DNA of 64,000 nt, taken from assembly GCA_949152475.1 (NCBI GenBank), contig OX424559.1, positions 19,809,809 through 19,873,808 of the forward strand. Direction: 5' to 3'. Shown piece by piece: positions 41,082-53,172 of the stretch (the stretch's first letter is position 1; the number at the start of each line of letters is the position of its first letter). The position numbers and the translations under genes are program-made. This stretch comes from Terebella lapidaria (Eukaryota > Annelida > Polychaeta > Terebellida > Terebellidae). The notes under the pieces were generated by a model. That model saw only the letters and a program-made list of their open reading frames with translations. It did not search any database and had not been told where the DNA came from.

Positions 41082-42827
41082 TTACTTAGCCAAGGGTACC
41101 CTAAGATTGCACAGTGCTGCAGCAATTCTAAACACATCATCGAGTGAGTGCAAAAGAGTTATTGATACTTCATGTTGCAGCATGCCGAAGGTCTTGACTC
41201 TCCTGATTGCTTGCTCAACGTAGATACGTCTGTTTGCCACAGCTTGTGTTTTAGCCACATCACTGTCTGTCATCTGGTTCTCGCCCTTGCGTCCTGGTGG
41301 AATGACCTGTGTAAATGAAATTTTGTAGACATTCACATTTATATTTTTTATATGACCACATCAATCTATGTTGCCTTGTGATCAAACACATGAATCAATG
41401 AAAAGTGACATTTGGTGTTCATTTATATGTATTCCTGAGAAAAATATATATATTATACTCACAAGTGTTACAAATCTCTGACCAAGTAACTTGTGGACTT
41501 GAAAGCCTCTATCACCCATCACTTTGTCGTATGGTTCCAAGATGTCCAGAAACCCACAGTGTTCGGTGATGTGGTTGTCACTCGTTCTCCCGACCCAACC
41601 CCGAGATACAAAGTTGATGTGGCCGTTTGGATTGATACTGACGAAATACTTGACAGTGTGGTGGTGTTTATAATTGCTCCAGCATGATGCCTGAATTTCC
41701 AAGCTTTTCGGAGTCTCGATGAACACCTCGGTGCAATCTATGATGTGACGGACATCGCGATACAATGGATGATCGAAAGCTTTGGGCCTTGTTTTCATGA
41801 TTGCCTCTTTCTCAGGGTTGTATACGAGTGTGCCAAGTTCATGAGACAGGAAACGCCACCATGTTAGACAAGTGCGCGACACTTGAGATTTGCTGACCCC
41901 GAAGAGATCTCCAAGTATTTGCATGTGAAGACCTGTCTTCATCTTCATCATAGCCATCAGAAATTCATTCTTTGGTGTGAGCTGTCGTTTTGGACCTGGC
42001 CTGATGAACTTGCTGATTCTGACACGATTTACTGTCCTTTTTGGCCCTTTCCAGTACTTTAGCTTCTTCACTTTCTCTTCCAGGCATGCATAGATGTCAT
42101 CGAAGGTTCTTCTGTCCATTCCTGTGTACACCATCATTCTCCCTTTGATCTGTAATAATGGATCGCTTTCTTGCAGCTTATGTGATGCTTTCTTCAACGC
42201 TTTGGATCTCAGCTGCTTGTTTTCCTGTTTCAGTCTGTCAACCGTTTCCATGAGGCCCTTTATACGTGCGATCCGCTTGTCGCAGCCTTCACACGATCGT
42301 TCCATCTCGCGCCAATCATAGTCATAGTCATGATCTGAACATGCACCCGCTTCAGCTGTCGCTTGCAATTGTGTAGTTACTGCAGGTATGTCTTCCGTCT
42401 TAGCTGGTTCCACATCATTTGACATCTTCACCTTCTTCAAGTCCTTGATCGCTCTAGGCATTGGCGGTTTCCTCTTTGGTGGCAAATATTGAGCAGGTAT
42501 GGAGTTGTGGCCCATGTTGAGAATTGGAAAAGGATGTTCATCCTGAAAATGTATGGAACATATTCTCGTGTCTGTGTTCGGCTCCCATCGCTGACCAGAT
42601 TTTCCCTGTCTGTTCACGCACCTCACCCACCCAAGTCGAAGCTCTTGGTTATTCTGAGCAGTCGGGAAGGGCAGAAGTTGGTATGGCGGAAAACATGTGC
42701 AGAAATCCCTGATTTTGTTGTGGATCTCACACATTTCCCGAGACCAGGTTTTCAACTTGGTGCCACTGTTATGACACCCGATGACGCAGCATGATCGGCG
42801 GCTGTACAGTCCTCTTGACAGGGGTGT
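41082..42827 (-). CDS. THAP-DDE transposase (DDE_Tnp_4, ISL2EU/IS4EU-like), two exons
   Basis: The main exon runs 42827 to 41463 and the last exon 41306 to 41082 (TAA), joined in phase 0 by GT (41462) / AG (41307). An N-terminal THAP zinc finger (CVIGC early, CSIHF about 80 residues later, with WEPNTDTRICSIHF) binds transposon ends in this class. A coiled segment follows (MEVDRLKQENKQL-like), then a helix-turn-helix (LGDLFGVSKSQVSRTCLTWW). The DDE set is Asp in HIIDCTEVFIETP (about 41737), Asp in VMGDRGFQ (about 41512) and Glu in RIYVEQAIRRVKTF (about 41215, last exon). The gene reads intact. The 5' start is unclear: an acceptor-like TTCATTGCAG precedes 42827, and an upstream exon may lie at 43294-43389. 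Confidence 0.85.
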
Positions 42828-42959
42828 CTGCAATGAATGTATGAAGAAATGCACTGGCAACTGTCCTACCACAATAAATACACACATTTTGACACCAATT
42901 AGTAGTGGCTCATTGAACAAATGCTCTACAAAGGTAGCATTGAAAGTTGAAACATACAT

Positions 42960-43799
42960 ATCTTATTTCTAGATTAGATCTACTAGATCATGTAGATAAC
43001 ATGGAAATTAACATGTACATATTTTTTAACCTGGTTTCGGCCTGGCAGGCCATCATCAGTGTGCCTGTAAGACACAGACCAGGTATTGAACAGTACTTAT
43101 CTGATTAATTGTATATTTCCTCCTCCAATAGCCGGCTGAACACTGATCGTCCAACGAGCAGGGTGTTAACTTCAACCCACCAAACATGTGAAAAAAAAAC
43201 AACAACAAATAGAAAGTAGAAATTATTGAAATGAAAGAAAAAACACAAATGCAACATTGCCTCATGCAATGTAAAACTGCCAAGGAAATACTTACTTGCA
43301 ACACAGTGTTCACTCTGGCTTGCATGGCCGGCAGTACTGCAATCACCCAGTTTCGTTGAAACTATAGCAGTACTGCACTGCACTCTCAAGACTCAATACC
43401 TCGTCTTGGCCTATTTAGTACACAATAACAAAAACACATAAGCCTGTTTCTCTACGATGTTGCATAAACTATGACAGCCTCCGTCGGTTTGTCATCATGG
43501 AGTGAGGTACGACGTCGTAGGTAGACGTCTATTGTGTTTACATGAGCGATATTACAGGTGTTTTCACGATTAGACACAAAAATAATTCGTATCGAAGAAC
43601 AAAACGTGCCGTAAATGGTCTAAACCTATCTACAATCAACATACTTATCAGTTCCTGGTGGAATTGCCCGTGATACCAGCAAATTTATCATATAATATCC
43701 CGTTATCTGCGTTATCTGCGTTTACAAAAATCTGTAAACGTTCGCCAACTCCGATTGACCTCTGACCCGCGAACGTCCTTGACCTTAGCCCCAAATCTC
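42960..43799. other. No gene recognised; possible 5' region of the transposase
   Basis: A - strand frame ending in a donor-like GCAA|GTAAGT at 43294 could be an upstream exon, but its phase does not match the THAP frame. No terminal inverted repeat for the transposon could be identified by eye on this side or near 38.97-39.2 kb. Confidence 0.35.
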
Positions 43800-46700
43800 G
43801 CGATATGTGTATTTTCGGACTCGTCGCCCTAGACAAACATCTCTAATGGGTATTATTGATGAACTTTGACCTTGACTCGAAATTTTTTTGCCGCGTCGGC
43901 ATATTTCGGTTTCGTTGATATCTCGGAAACGGTGCCTCGTAGAGCGAAACGGACGTTATTTTCGGACTCGTCGCCCTAGACAAACATGTCTAAAGGGTAT
44001 TATAGATGAACTCTTACCTTGACCCGAAATTTTTTGCCGAGTCGGCATTTTTCGTTTTCGTCGATATCTCGGAAACGGTGCATCGTAGAGTGAAACGGAC
44101 GTTATTTTCGGACTCGTCGCCCTAGACAAACATGTCTAAGGGGTAATACGGATGAACTTTGACCTTGACCTTAAATTTTTTTGCCGAGTCGGCATTTTTC
44201 GTTTTCGTCGATATCTCGGAAACGGTGTGTCGTAGAGCGAAACTGACGTTATTTTCGGACTCGTCGCCCTAGACAAACATGTCTGGAGGGTATTATGGAT
44301 GAACTTTGACCTTGACCCGAAATTATTTTGGCGAGTCGGCATTTTTCGTTTTCGTTGATATCTCGGAAACGGTGCGTCGTATAGTGAAATGGACGGTATT
44401 TTCAGATTCGTCGCCTTAGACAAACATGTCTAACGGGTATTATGCATGAACTTTGACCTTGACCCGAAATTTTTTTGCCGAGTTGGCACTTTTTTGTTTC
44501 AGTCGTTATCTCAGAAACGGTGCATCGTAGAGCAAAACGGACGTTATTTTCGGACTCGCCGCCCTAGACAAATATGTCTAAGGGGTATTATGGATGAACT
44601 TTGACCTTGACCCGAATTTTTTTTGCAGAGTCAGCATTTTTCGTTTTCGTTGATATCTTGGAAACGGTGCTTCGTAGAGCGAAACGGACGTTATTTTCGG
44701 ACTCGTCGCCCTAGACAAACATGTCTAGCGGGTATTATGGATGAACTTTGACCTTGACCCGAAATTTTTTTGCCAAGTCGGCATTTTTCGTTTTCGTCGA
44801 TATCTCGGAAACGGTGTGTCGTAGAGCGAAACTGACGTTATTTTCGGACTCGTCGCCCTAGACAAACATGTCTGGAGGGTATTATGGATGAACTTTGACC
44901 TTGACCCGAAATGTTTTTGCCGAGTCGGCACTTTTCGTTTTCGTCGATATCTCGGAAACGGTACGTCGTAGAGCGAAACGGACGTTATTTTCGGACTCGC
45001 CGCCCTAGACAAACATGTCTAAGGAGTATTATGGATGAACTTTGACCTTGACCCGAAATTTTTTTGCCGAGTCGGCACTTTTCGTTTTCGCAGAGTCGGC
45101 ACTTTTCGTTTTCGTCGATATCTCGGAAACGGTGTGTCGTAGAGCGAAACGGACGTTATTTTCAGACTCGTCGCCTTAGACAAATGACAAATATGTCTAA
45201 GGGGTATTATGGATGAACTTTGACCTTGACCCGAAATTTTTTTGCCGAGTCGGCAGTTTTCGTTTTCGTCGATATCTCGGAAACGGTGCGTCGTAGACCG
45301 AAATGGATGGTATTTTCGGACTCTACGCACTAGACAAAATGTCTAGTGGGTAGACAAAATGTCTAGTGGGTATTATGGATGAACTTTGACCTTGACCCGA
45401 AATTTTTTTGCCGGGTCGGCATATTTCGGTTTCGTTGATATCTCGGAAACGGTGCCTCGTAGAGCGAAACAGACGTTATTTTCGGACTCGTCGCCGTAGA
45501 CAAACATGTCTAAAGGGTATTATAGATGAACTTTGACCTTGACCCGAAATTTTTTGCCGAGTCAGCATTTTTCGTTTTCGTCGATATCTCGAAAACGGTG
45601 CATCGTAGAGCGAAACGGACGTTATTTTCGGACTCGTCGCCCTAGACAAACATGTCTAAGGGGTATTATGGATGAACTTTGACCTTGACCTTAAATTTTT
45701 TTGCCGAGTCGGCATTTTTCGTTTTCGTCGATATCTCGGAAACGGTGCGTCGTAGAGCGAAACTGACGTTATTTTCGGACTCGTCGCCCTAGGCAAACAT
45801 GTCTGGAGGGTATTATGGATGAACTTTGACCTTGACCCGAAATTATTTTGGCGAGTCGGCATTTTTCGTTTTCGTTGATATCTCGGAAACGGTGCGTCGT
45901 ATAGCGAAGTGGACGGTATTTTCAGATTCGTCGCCTTAGACAAACATGTCTAACAGGTATTATGCATGAACTTTGACCTTGACCCGAAATTTTTTGCCGA
46001 GTCGGCATTGTTCGTTTTCGTCGATATCTCGGAAACGGTGCGTCGTAGAGTGAAACGGACGTTATTTTCGGACTCGTCGCCCTAGACAAACATGTCTAAG
46101 GGGTATTATGGATGAACTTTGACCTTGACCTTAATTTTTTTGCCGAGTCGGCATTTTTCGATTTCGTCGATATCTCGGAAACGGTGTGTCGTAGAGCGAA
46201 ACTGACGTTATTTTCGGACTCGTCGCCCTAGACAAACATGTCTGGAGGGTATTATGGATGAACTTTGACCTTGACCCGAAATTTTTTTGCCAAGTCGGCA
46301 CTTTTCGTTTTCGTCGATATCTCGGAAACGGTACGTCGTAGAGCGAAACGGACGTTATTTTCGGACTCGCCGCCCTAGACAAACATGTCTAAGGGGTATT
46401 ATGGATGAACTTTGACCTTGACCCGAAATTTTTTTGCCGAGTCGGCATTTTTCGTTTTCGTCGATATCTCGGAAACGGTGTGTCGTAGAGCGAAACTGAC
46501 GTTATTTTCGGACTCGTCGCCCTAGACAAACATGTCTGGAGGGTATTATGGATGAACTTTGACCTTGACCCGAAATTATTTTGGCGAGTCGGCATTTTTC
46601 GTTTTCGTTGATATCTCGGAAACGGTGCGTCGTATAGTGAAATGGACGGTATTTTCAGATTCGTCGCCTTAGACAAACATGTCTAACGGGTATTATGCAT

Positions 46701-49216
46701 GAACTTTGACCTTGACCCGAAATTTTTTTGCCGAGTTGGCACTTTTTTGTTTCAGTCGTTATCTCAGAAACGGTGCATCGTAGAGCAAAACGGACGTTAT
46801 TTTCGGACTCGCCGCCCTAGACAAATATGTCTAAGGGGTATTATGGATGAACTTTGACCTTGACCCGAATTTTTTTTGCAGAGTCAGCATTTTTCGTTTT
46901 CGTTGATATCTTGGAAACGGTGCTTCGTAGAGCGAAACGGACGTTATTTTCGGACTCGTCGCCCTAGACAAACATGTCTAGCGGGTATTATGGATGAACT
47001 TTGACCTTGACCCGAAATTTTTTTGCCAAGTCGGCATTTTTCGTTTTCGTCGATATCTCGGAAACGGTGTGTCGTAGAGCGAAACTGACGTTATTTTCGG
47101 ACTCGTCGCCCTAGACAAACATGTCTGGAGGGTATTATGGATGAACTTTGACCTTGACCCGAAATGTTTTTGCCGAGTCGGCACTTTTCGTTTTCGTCGA
47201 TATCTCGGAAACGGTACGTCGTAGAGCGAAACGGACGTTATTTTCGGACTCGCCGCCCTAGACAAACATGTCTAAGGAGTATTATGGATGAACTTTGACC
47301 TTGACCCGAAATTTTTTTGCCGAGTCGGCACTTTTCGTTTTCGCAGAGTCGGCACTTTTCGTTTTCGTCGATATCTCGGAAACGGTGTGTCGTAGAGCGA
47401 AACGGACGTTATTTTCAGACTCGTCGCCTTAGACAAATGACAAATATGTCTAAGGGGTATTATGGATGAACTTTGACCTTGACCCGAAATTTTTTTGCCG
47501 AGTCGGCAGTTTTCGTTTTCGTCGATATCTCGGAAACGGTGCGTCGTAGACCGAAATGGATGGTATTTTCGGACTCTACGCACTAGACAAAATGTCTAGT
47601 GGGTAGACAAAATGTCTAGTGGGTATTATGGATGAACTTTGACCTTGACCCGAAATTTTTTTGCCGGGTCGGCATATTTCGGTTTCGTTGATATCTCGGA
47701 AACGGTGCCTCGTAGAGCGAAACAGACGTTATTTTCGGACTCGTCGCCGTAGACAAACATGTCTAAAGGGTATTATAGATGAACTTTGACCTTGACCCGA
47801 AATTTTTTGCCGAGTCAGCATTTTTCGTTTTCGTCGATATCTCGAAAACGGTGCATCGTAGAGCGAAACGGACGTTATTTTCGGACTCGTCGCCCTAGAC
47901 AAACATGTCTAAGGGGTATTATGGATGAACTTTGACCTTGACCTTAAATTTTTTTGCCGAGTCGGCATTTTTCGTTTTCGTCGATATCTCGGAAACGGTG
48001 CGTCGTAGAGCGAAACTGACGTTATTTTCGGACTCGTCGCCTTAGGCAAACATGTCTGGAGGGTATTATGGATGAACTTTGACCTTGACCCGAAATTATT
48101 TTGGCGAGTCGGCATTTTTCGTTTTCGTTGATATCTCGGAAACGGTGCGTCGTATAGCGAAGTGGACGGTATTTTCAGATTCGTCGCCTTAGACAAACAT
48201 GTCTAACAGGTATTATGCATGAACTTTGACCTTGACCCGAAATTTTTTGCCGAGTCGGCATTGTTCGTTTTCGTCGATATCTCGGAAACGGTGCGTCGTA
48301 GAGTGAAACGGACGTTATTTTCGGACTCGTCGCCCTAGACAAACATGTCTAAGGGGTATTATGGATGAACTTTGACCTTGACCTTAATTTTTTTGCCGAG
48401 TCGGCATTTTTCGATTTCGTCGATATCTCGGAAACGGTGTGTCGTAGAGCGAAACTGACGTTATTTTCGGACTCGTCGCCCTAGACAAACATGTCTGGAG
48501 GGTATTATGGATGAACTTTGACCTTGACCCGAAATTTTTTTGCCAAGTCGGCACTTTTCGTTTTCGTCGATATCTCGGAAACGGTACGTCGTAGAGCGAA
48601 ACGGACGTTATTTTCGGACTCGCCGCCCTAGACAAACATGTCTAAGGGGTATTATGGATGAACTTTGACCTTGACCCGAAATTTTTTTGCCGAGTCGGCA
48701 CTTTTCGTTTTCGTCGATATCTCGGAAACGGTGCGTCGTAGAGCGAAACGGACGGTAATTTCGGACTCGCCGCCCTAGACAAATATGTCTAAGGGGTATT
48801 ATGGATGAACTTTGACCTTGATCCGAAATTTCTTTGCCGAGTCGGCACTTTTCGTTTTCGTCGATATCTCGGAAACGGTGCGTCGTAGAGCGAAACGGAC
48901 GTTATTTTCGGACTCGTCGCCCTAGACAAATATGTCTAAGGGGTATTATGGATGAACTTTGACCTTGACCTGAAATTTTTTTGCCGAGTCGGCAGTTTTC
49001 GTTTTCGTCGATATCTCGGAAAGGTGCGTCGTAGAGCGAAACGGATGGTATTTTCGGACTCGTCGCACTAGACAAAATGTCTAGTGGGTATTATGGATGA
49101 ACTTTGACCTTGACCAGAAATTTGTCGACATTTTTCATTTTCGTCGATATCTAGTATTATAAATTATTTATCACACCGAAATGCCTCCAAGGCATCTTTA
49201 GGCCTTGACGTCTAGT
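43800..49216 (+). mobile_element. Family 1 element expanded into a 147-bp satellite array
   Basis: About 35 units of 146-148 bp run head to tail. Each contains GAACTTTGACCTTGACCCGA, TTTTGCCGAGTCGGCATTTT, GTCGATATCTCGGAAACGGT and GACTCGTCGCCCTAGACAAA. The array ends with the family 1 terminus CCGAAATGCC, the hairpin and GACGTCTAG at 49216. The 5' terminus is absent; the first unit emerges from unrelated sequence at about 43810. Since 147 is three times 49, one - strand frame repeats every 49 codons and gives spurious frames of 83-103 residues ([20 protein letters not shown]). The consensus has a stop per unit, so this is not a gene. Confidence 0.9.
44175..48680 (+). repeat. 2253-bp higher-order tandem duplication within the satellite
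   Basis: Variants in 44175-46427 recur in the same order 2253 bases later (46428-48680). They include the doubled CAAAATGTCTAGTGGGTAGA at about 45335 and 47588 and the extra GCAGAGTCGGCACTTTTCG at about 45091 and 47344. The copies look nearly identical; one difference seen is CCCTAGGC against CCTTAGGC at 45790/48043. Each copy holds about 15 units. Confidence 0.85.
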
Positions 49217-51429
49217 TTAGGGAGGAATTAATAGAAATTCAAGAGAAAAAATATAATGATTAAACAATTAGAACAAAATTTGAAACAATGAACTCAATAA
49301 TAAATTAATACTAATTGAAATAAATAAATGTTAAAAATAGAATATAAAAAATAAAATATGTTCAAAACATTATTTGTGCATTAAGATATAAGGCCCATTG
49401 TTGGCTCCCCTAACAAATATAGTGTTGAAGATATGACACATCTAGCATATGTTGGGTTCCTTATGACACCCCTATCGAGTATAGTGCAAACGGTATGATG
49501 CCACCTGGCGTGTATAAAACACACGTTATGACGACACCTGGCGAGTGTAGGGGCTGACCATGAATTTAAATGCCTGTATTTGGAGGTGACCTATCATTTT
49601 TGAGACATCTAAAGGTAAGTTATGATTTTCCAAATATTTCTGTTTTCATTCTGATTTTCCAGACATTTATGGGTACATTCTGATTTTCCAAACATTCATC
49701 GGTAAGTACTGATTTCCCATTTATAGGTACATTATAATTTTCCAAACATTTATGGGTACGTTTTGATTTTCCAAATTTATATGAGTACATTATGACTCCA
49801 AATATTGACGGATACTTTATGATTATGAGTAGGTTATGACGCCACCTGGCGAGTATAGGTGCTGACCATGACGTCACATGCCCATATTTTGAGGTGGGCT
49901 AGCTGGTACTACACTACTAGTATATTTGGCGAGTCTGAAGCATTGATTCTCAATATTCAATAGGCCTACAAACAAAGTCTGTTTTCCAGATATCTTTTTA
50001 GAATTTTTTTTGTTTAAACTGTTCAAATGTTATTCTTTCCTCTCACATTAGAAATCAGGGTTCTTGATATAATGCCCAGATACAAGTGACGTATGTGTAT
50101 GAAAGCAGTATGTCTAAGATTGATAATCTGTTTTGGGATGATCCCGAAAATGGAAGGTAGGCCTACTTTTTCTCAACATATATATTATATACATATTGAT
50201 AAGACATAGTTTTGTCTGTACATATATATGAGTTGTACTATCATGCTACTTCCGTACAGCGTGATGAACTGAATGGGGGGGGGGGGGTGTGTCATGATGA
50301 CACTATGATACAAGTCACTTATCTGCTCATAGTGGCACAAATTGTAGAGAAAGATTTTACATGTACAACGTACTCGGTGCCATTTTGATACTTGTGGATG
50401 AACTTTGTAGTGAGCAAATGAACGGAACTGTAACTTTAGACTATATTAAACATGCATCTATCGTTCTCTTGTTTTTTGTTGTTGTTGTTTTTCTGTTTGT
50501 TTTTTGGACACGTGCATGTTTGAGAAAAAATTATTACAGCTGGTAACATACCAATAACCCACAACTAAAATAAAATAGCTAGCGAATGAAATTCGCATTG
50601 GACATTGGACAAAATAAAGAGCACATTTGTTGGAAACTTGCAAACTATCTCATTATCAAGCTATATTCAATTATCTACTCAGATAGCTTCTGAGTAGGCT
50701 ATTAGAAGATGCACAACTTAAATTAATGCTCAGAGACTGAAAAAAAACATGGAAAAAATCATAACTCCACAATAGGCATACTCCCGAGTTATGTTGTTGC
50801 TGAAAGCTCCGTCTCGCCACATCCATGCATCGTGTGGGAATTGAATCATCAGCCCTGGTTACGGACATTCGAATTGCGTCGTTCGTATTTCTCTGGGGAA
50901 ATCATGAAAATTAGCCACAGATCGCATGCCTGGATTGCTGGACCAAATAATGAAAGAAATTGGCAATGAACTGATAAAATGGGTTGCACATGTTAGCTGG
51001 GCCTTTCAAGTGCTGAGTGACACTCGCCAATCGTACAACAATACGCATACGTGTAAAAAAACATCGCATTTCATGCAAAAAAAAGTGATCAAATTATCAG
51101 GATCAGAATGAAAAATGTTCAGCTGTAACTTGTTTACTACACAACGACTGGCTTACGTGACGGCATATCATTATACTGAAGTTGGTCGCTCGCAGAGCAA
51201 TAATAAATACGAAATGTTACAGATAGCGTGCCATGCACATGGCCAAATGAACATTGATGACACAATCAGCAACACAAGAGAATAAGATTGCGTGATGACA
51301 ATTGATTTAAAAGGGATGTTTTATTTACACTCAATATTCTGCATTGTGCATATGTTTATAATTCCGAAACCTCTGAATGTGATATTGAATAATGTCCACA
51401 AAACTGGCGGGGAGGTCTGAGGTCTGTAT
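49217..51429. other. Non-coding; minisatellite and direct repeats
   Basis: Between about 49620 and 49800 a unit of roughly 30 bases (GATTTTCCAAACATTTATGG, then GTACATTCT) repeats six or seven times. A block with ACCTGGCGAGT(A/G)TAGG and GCTGACCATGA occurs at about 49530 and again at 49851. A G tract lies at about 50275-50287. From 50300 to 51400 I see no gene or RNA feature. Confidence 0.5.
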
Positions 51430-51850
51430 ATATATATATTTATATATGTATATGTGGCGATTTTGCCCAAAGATCGCGGCAGGTGGTTCCTTGTTAAACA
51501 CTCTAGTTTTAAACACTCTCGTGCACTCGCTGGGAGTATAGGTACTGATGCCACGTGTTTCGTGGCCGGAGTCGTTCACAGCAAGAGAGCACGACGGGTG
51601 AGCTCACGTCATGAGCTCCTCGTCCTGGTTCTAGTAAGGCCAGCCAGGCCTCAGGGACGATTTCCAATCGGGGCCCAGGAGGGAGACTGTCCTGATTCAG
51701 GGCTCGTCCCTGTGATCACCGGTTTCTCGCCCTGGGATGGTGTGACACAGGCTCTGGCTAGACTGTCGGGCTGTCCAGGGTTAACTTTTACCTGGTTGTA
51801 GTGCTAGCTAGCTCCGACGCCCATGTGCGCTGCGGGCGCCGAATTTTATA

Positions 51851-51868
51851 TTGGTGCCGTGACCAGGA
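51851..51868 (+). other. Primer-binding-site-like sequence of the Gypsy element
   Basis: TTGGTGCCGTGACCAGGA begins with TGG, complementary to a tRNA CCA end. It lies between the presumed LTR and gag, where a primer-binding site is expected. The primer tRNA is not identified. Confidence 0.4.
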
Positions 51869-51965
51869 TAGTCCGATGGTGTTCCATCGCAGCCTACCGT
51901 CACAGTGTCTAACCCCTTCGTCCCCAAGGACTGCCTGTTCTCCTCTAGGACAATGAAATAAAGAA

Positions 51966-52527
51966 TGTCAAATAAAGATGAATCCCACATCTCCCGACGC
52001 ACCCGCTCCCACGAAAACCGGGAGCTAACCCAGGATGACTCCGGTCATCCGGGAGGGCGCTCGGACGACCCACAGGACCGCCATCGGTCCGTGGAGACGT
52101 CCCCAGTGCTGATCTGGAGGACTATCTCCTCCAACTCCGGCGAGCCGCGGTGTACGAGGGTTGGACGCCAACCGAGGCGGGACACATCCTCTCGGGTAGC
52201 CTGGAGGGCAAGGCCCTCCGGGTGATGTCCTGTTTGCCATCTGGGGATGCGACGTTTGACGAGGTTGCCACGCAACTTCGCTTACTGTTCACCCCGATGA
52301 CGAATAAGCGGATGCATGAGAAAAAGTTCAAGGCTCGTGTCCGCTTACCCAATGAAGAGGTGACCGACTATGCGTTTAACCTGTGCGTACTCGGCCGCCG
52401 AGCGTACCCAGAAGAGCCGGGCAGTAGGTTCAAAGCGATGCTAATTGATCAGTTTATCGATGGGCAGCTGTACCACATATCGTACGGCTTGGCTACCCAC
52501 GAGAAACAGCAATCAATGCAATGCTAG
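51966..52527 (+). pseudogene. Gypsy gag (N-terminal and middle part)
   Basis: An Arg/Asp/Ser-rich start (51966-52160) changes frame into a capsid-like segment: YEGWTPTEAGHILSGSLEGK, ATQLRLLFTPMTNKRMHEKK, VTDYAFNLCVLGRRAYPEE and KAMLIDQFIDGQL. This is the retrotransposon gag alpha-helical core. A frameshift follows at about 52520. The next frame (52521-53078) is Ala/Pro-rich and carries no intact CCHC knuckle. Confidence 0.65.
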
Positions 52528-53172
52528 CGATGGAGGCAGCTGTTCGCTCCAGACAAATGCCTCAGACTCTGGCCCTGGCCGCAGCTGTTCCCACGCTGGC
52601 GTGTATGCCTCCTGCGCAAGCGTCGCAAGTGGTTCCCTGGACACTCCCGACCAACCGGGAATCTGTCCAGGAACCAAGCCCCTCGTGGGTTAGTGCACCA
52701 GTGCCGCCAGTGATGTCGCCAGTTCAAGCAGCTGCGGCTGCTGCTTCATTCTCGCCTAAGGACGAGGGTGAAGTTGAGGAGTATGATTTCAGTGCCGCAG
52801 TGATAATAGCACACTGTGGTGGAAACGAATCTCCGGGGCCCCTCGACTGCTGTGCGTTCACCTCCGGACCTAATGCAAACCGCCTTGCTTCTTCTGCAGG
52901 AAGCAGGGCCACTTCTGTCTACAGTGTCCAGAGCTTTTGGAATGCCTGCGGGCTAGCGGTTTTCAAGGCAAGTTGCCAGAAGCCCGCCAGAGGAACCCCA
53001 ACTTCTGCTCTGGTCCTCCAGGACAGTGGCGGCAACCCTCTCGTGAGGGAAACTGAAGCCGGACGTGGTGGCGACTAACACTACGTTCGGGGACAGTTGT
53101 CCCGAGGCACCTGCAGCTGCCCCACCCGCTGATGGGCCGGACGATTCTCAAGTAGATATAACTCCTCCATGA

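Noticed and set aside
44136..48635. Repeated - strand frames of 83-103 residues containing [17 protein letters not shown]
   Set aside because: They arise because the 147-bp satellite unit is a multiple of three; the consensus has a stop in each unit and the frames recur in every family 1 copy.
43810..49100. CRISPR-like array of direct repeats
   Set aside because: Units are contiguous 147-bp repeats with no unique spacers, in a eukaryotic context.
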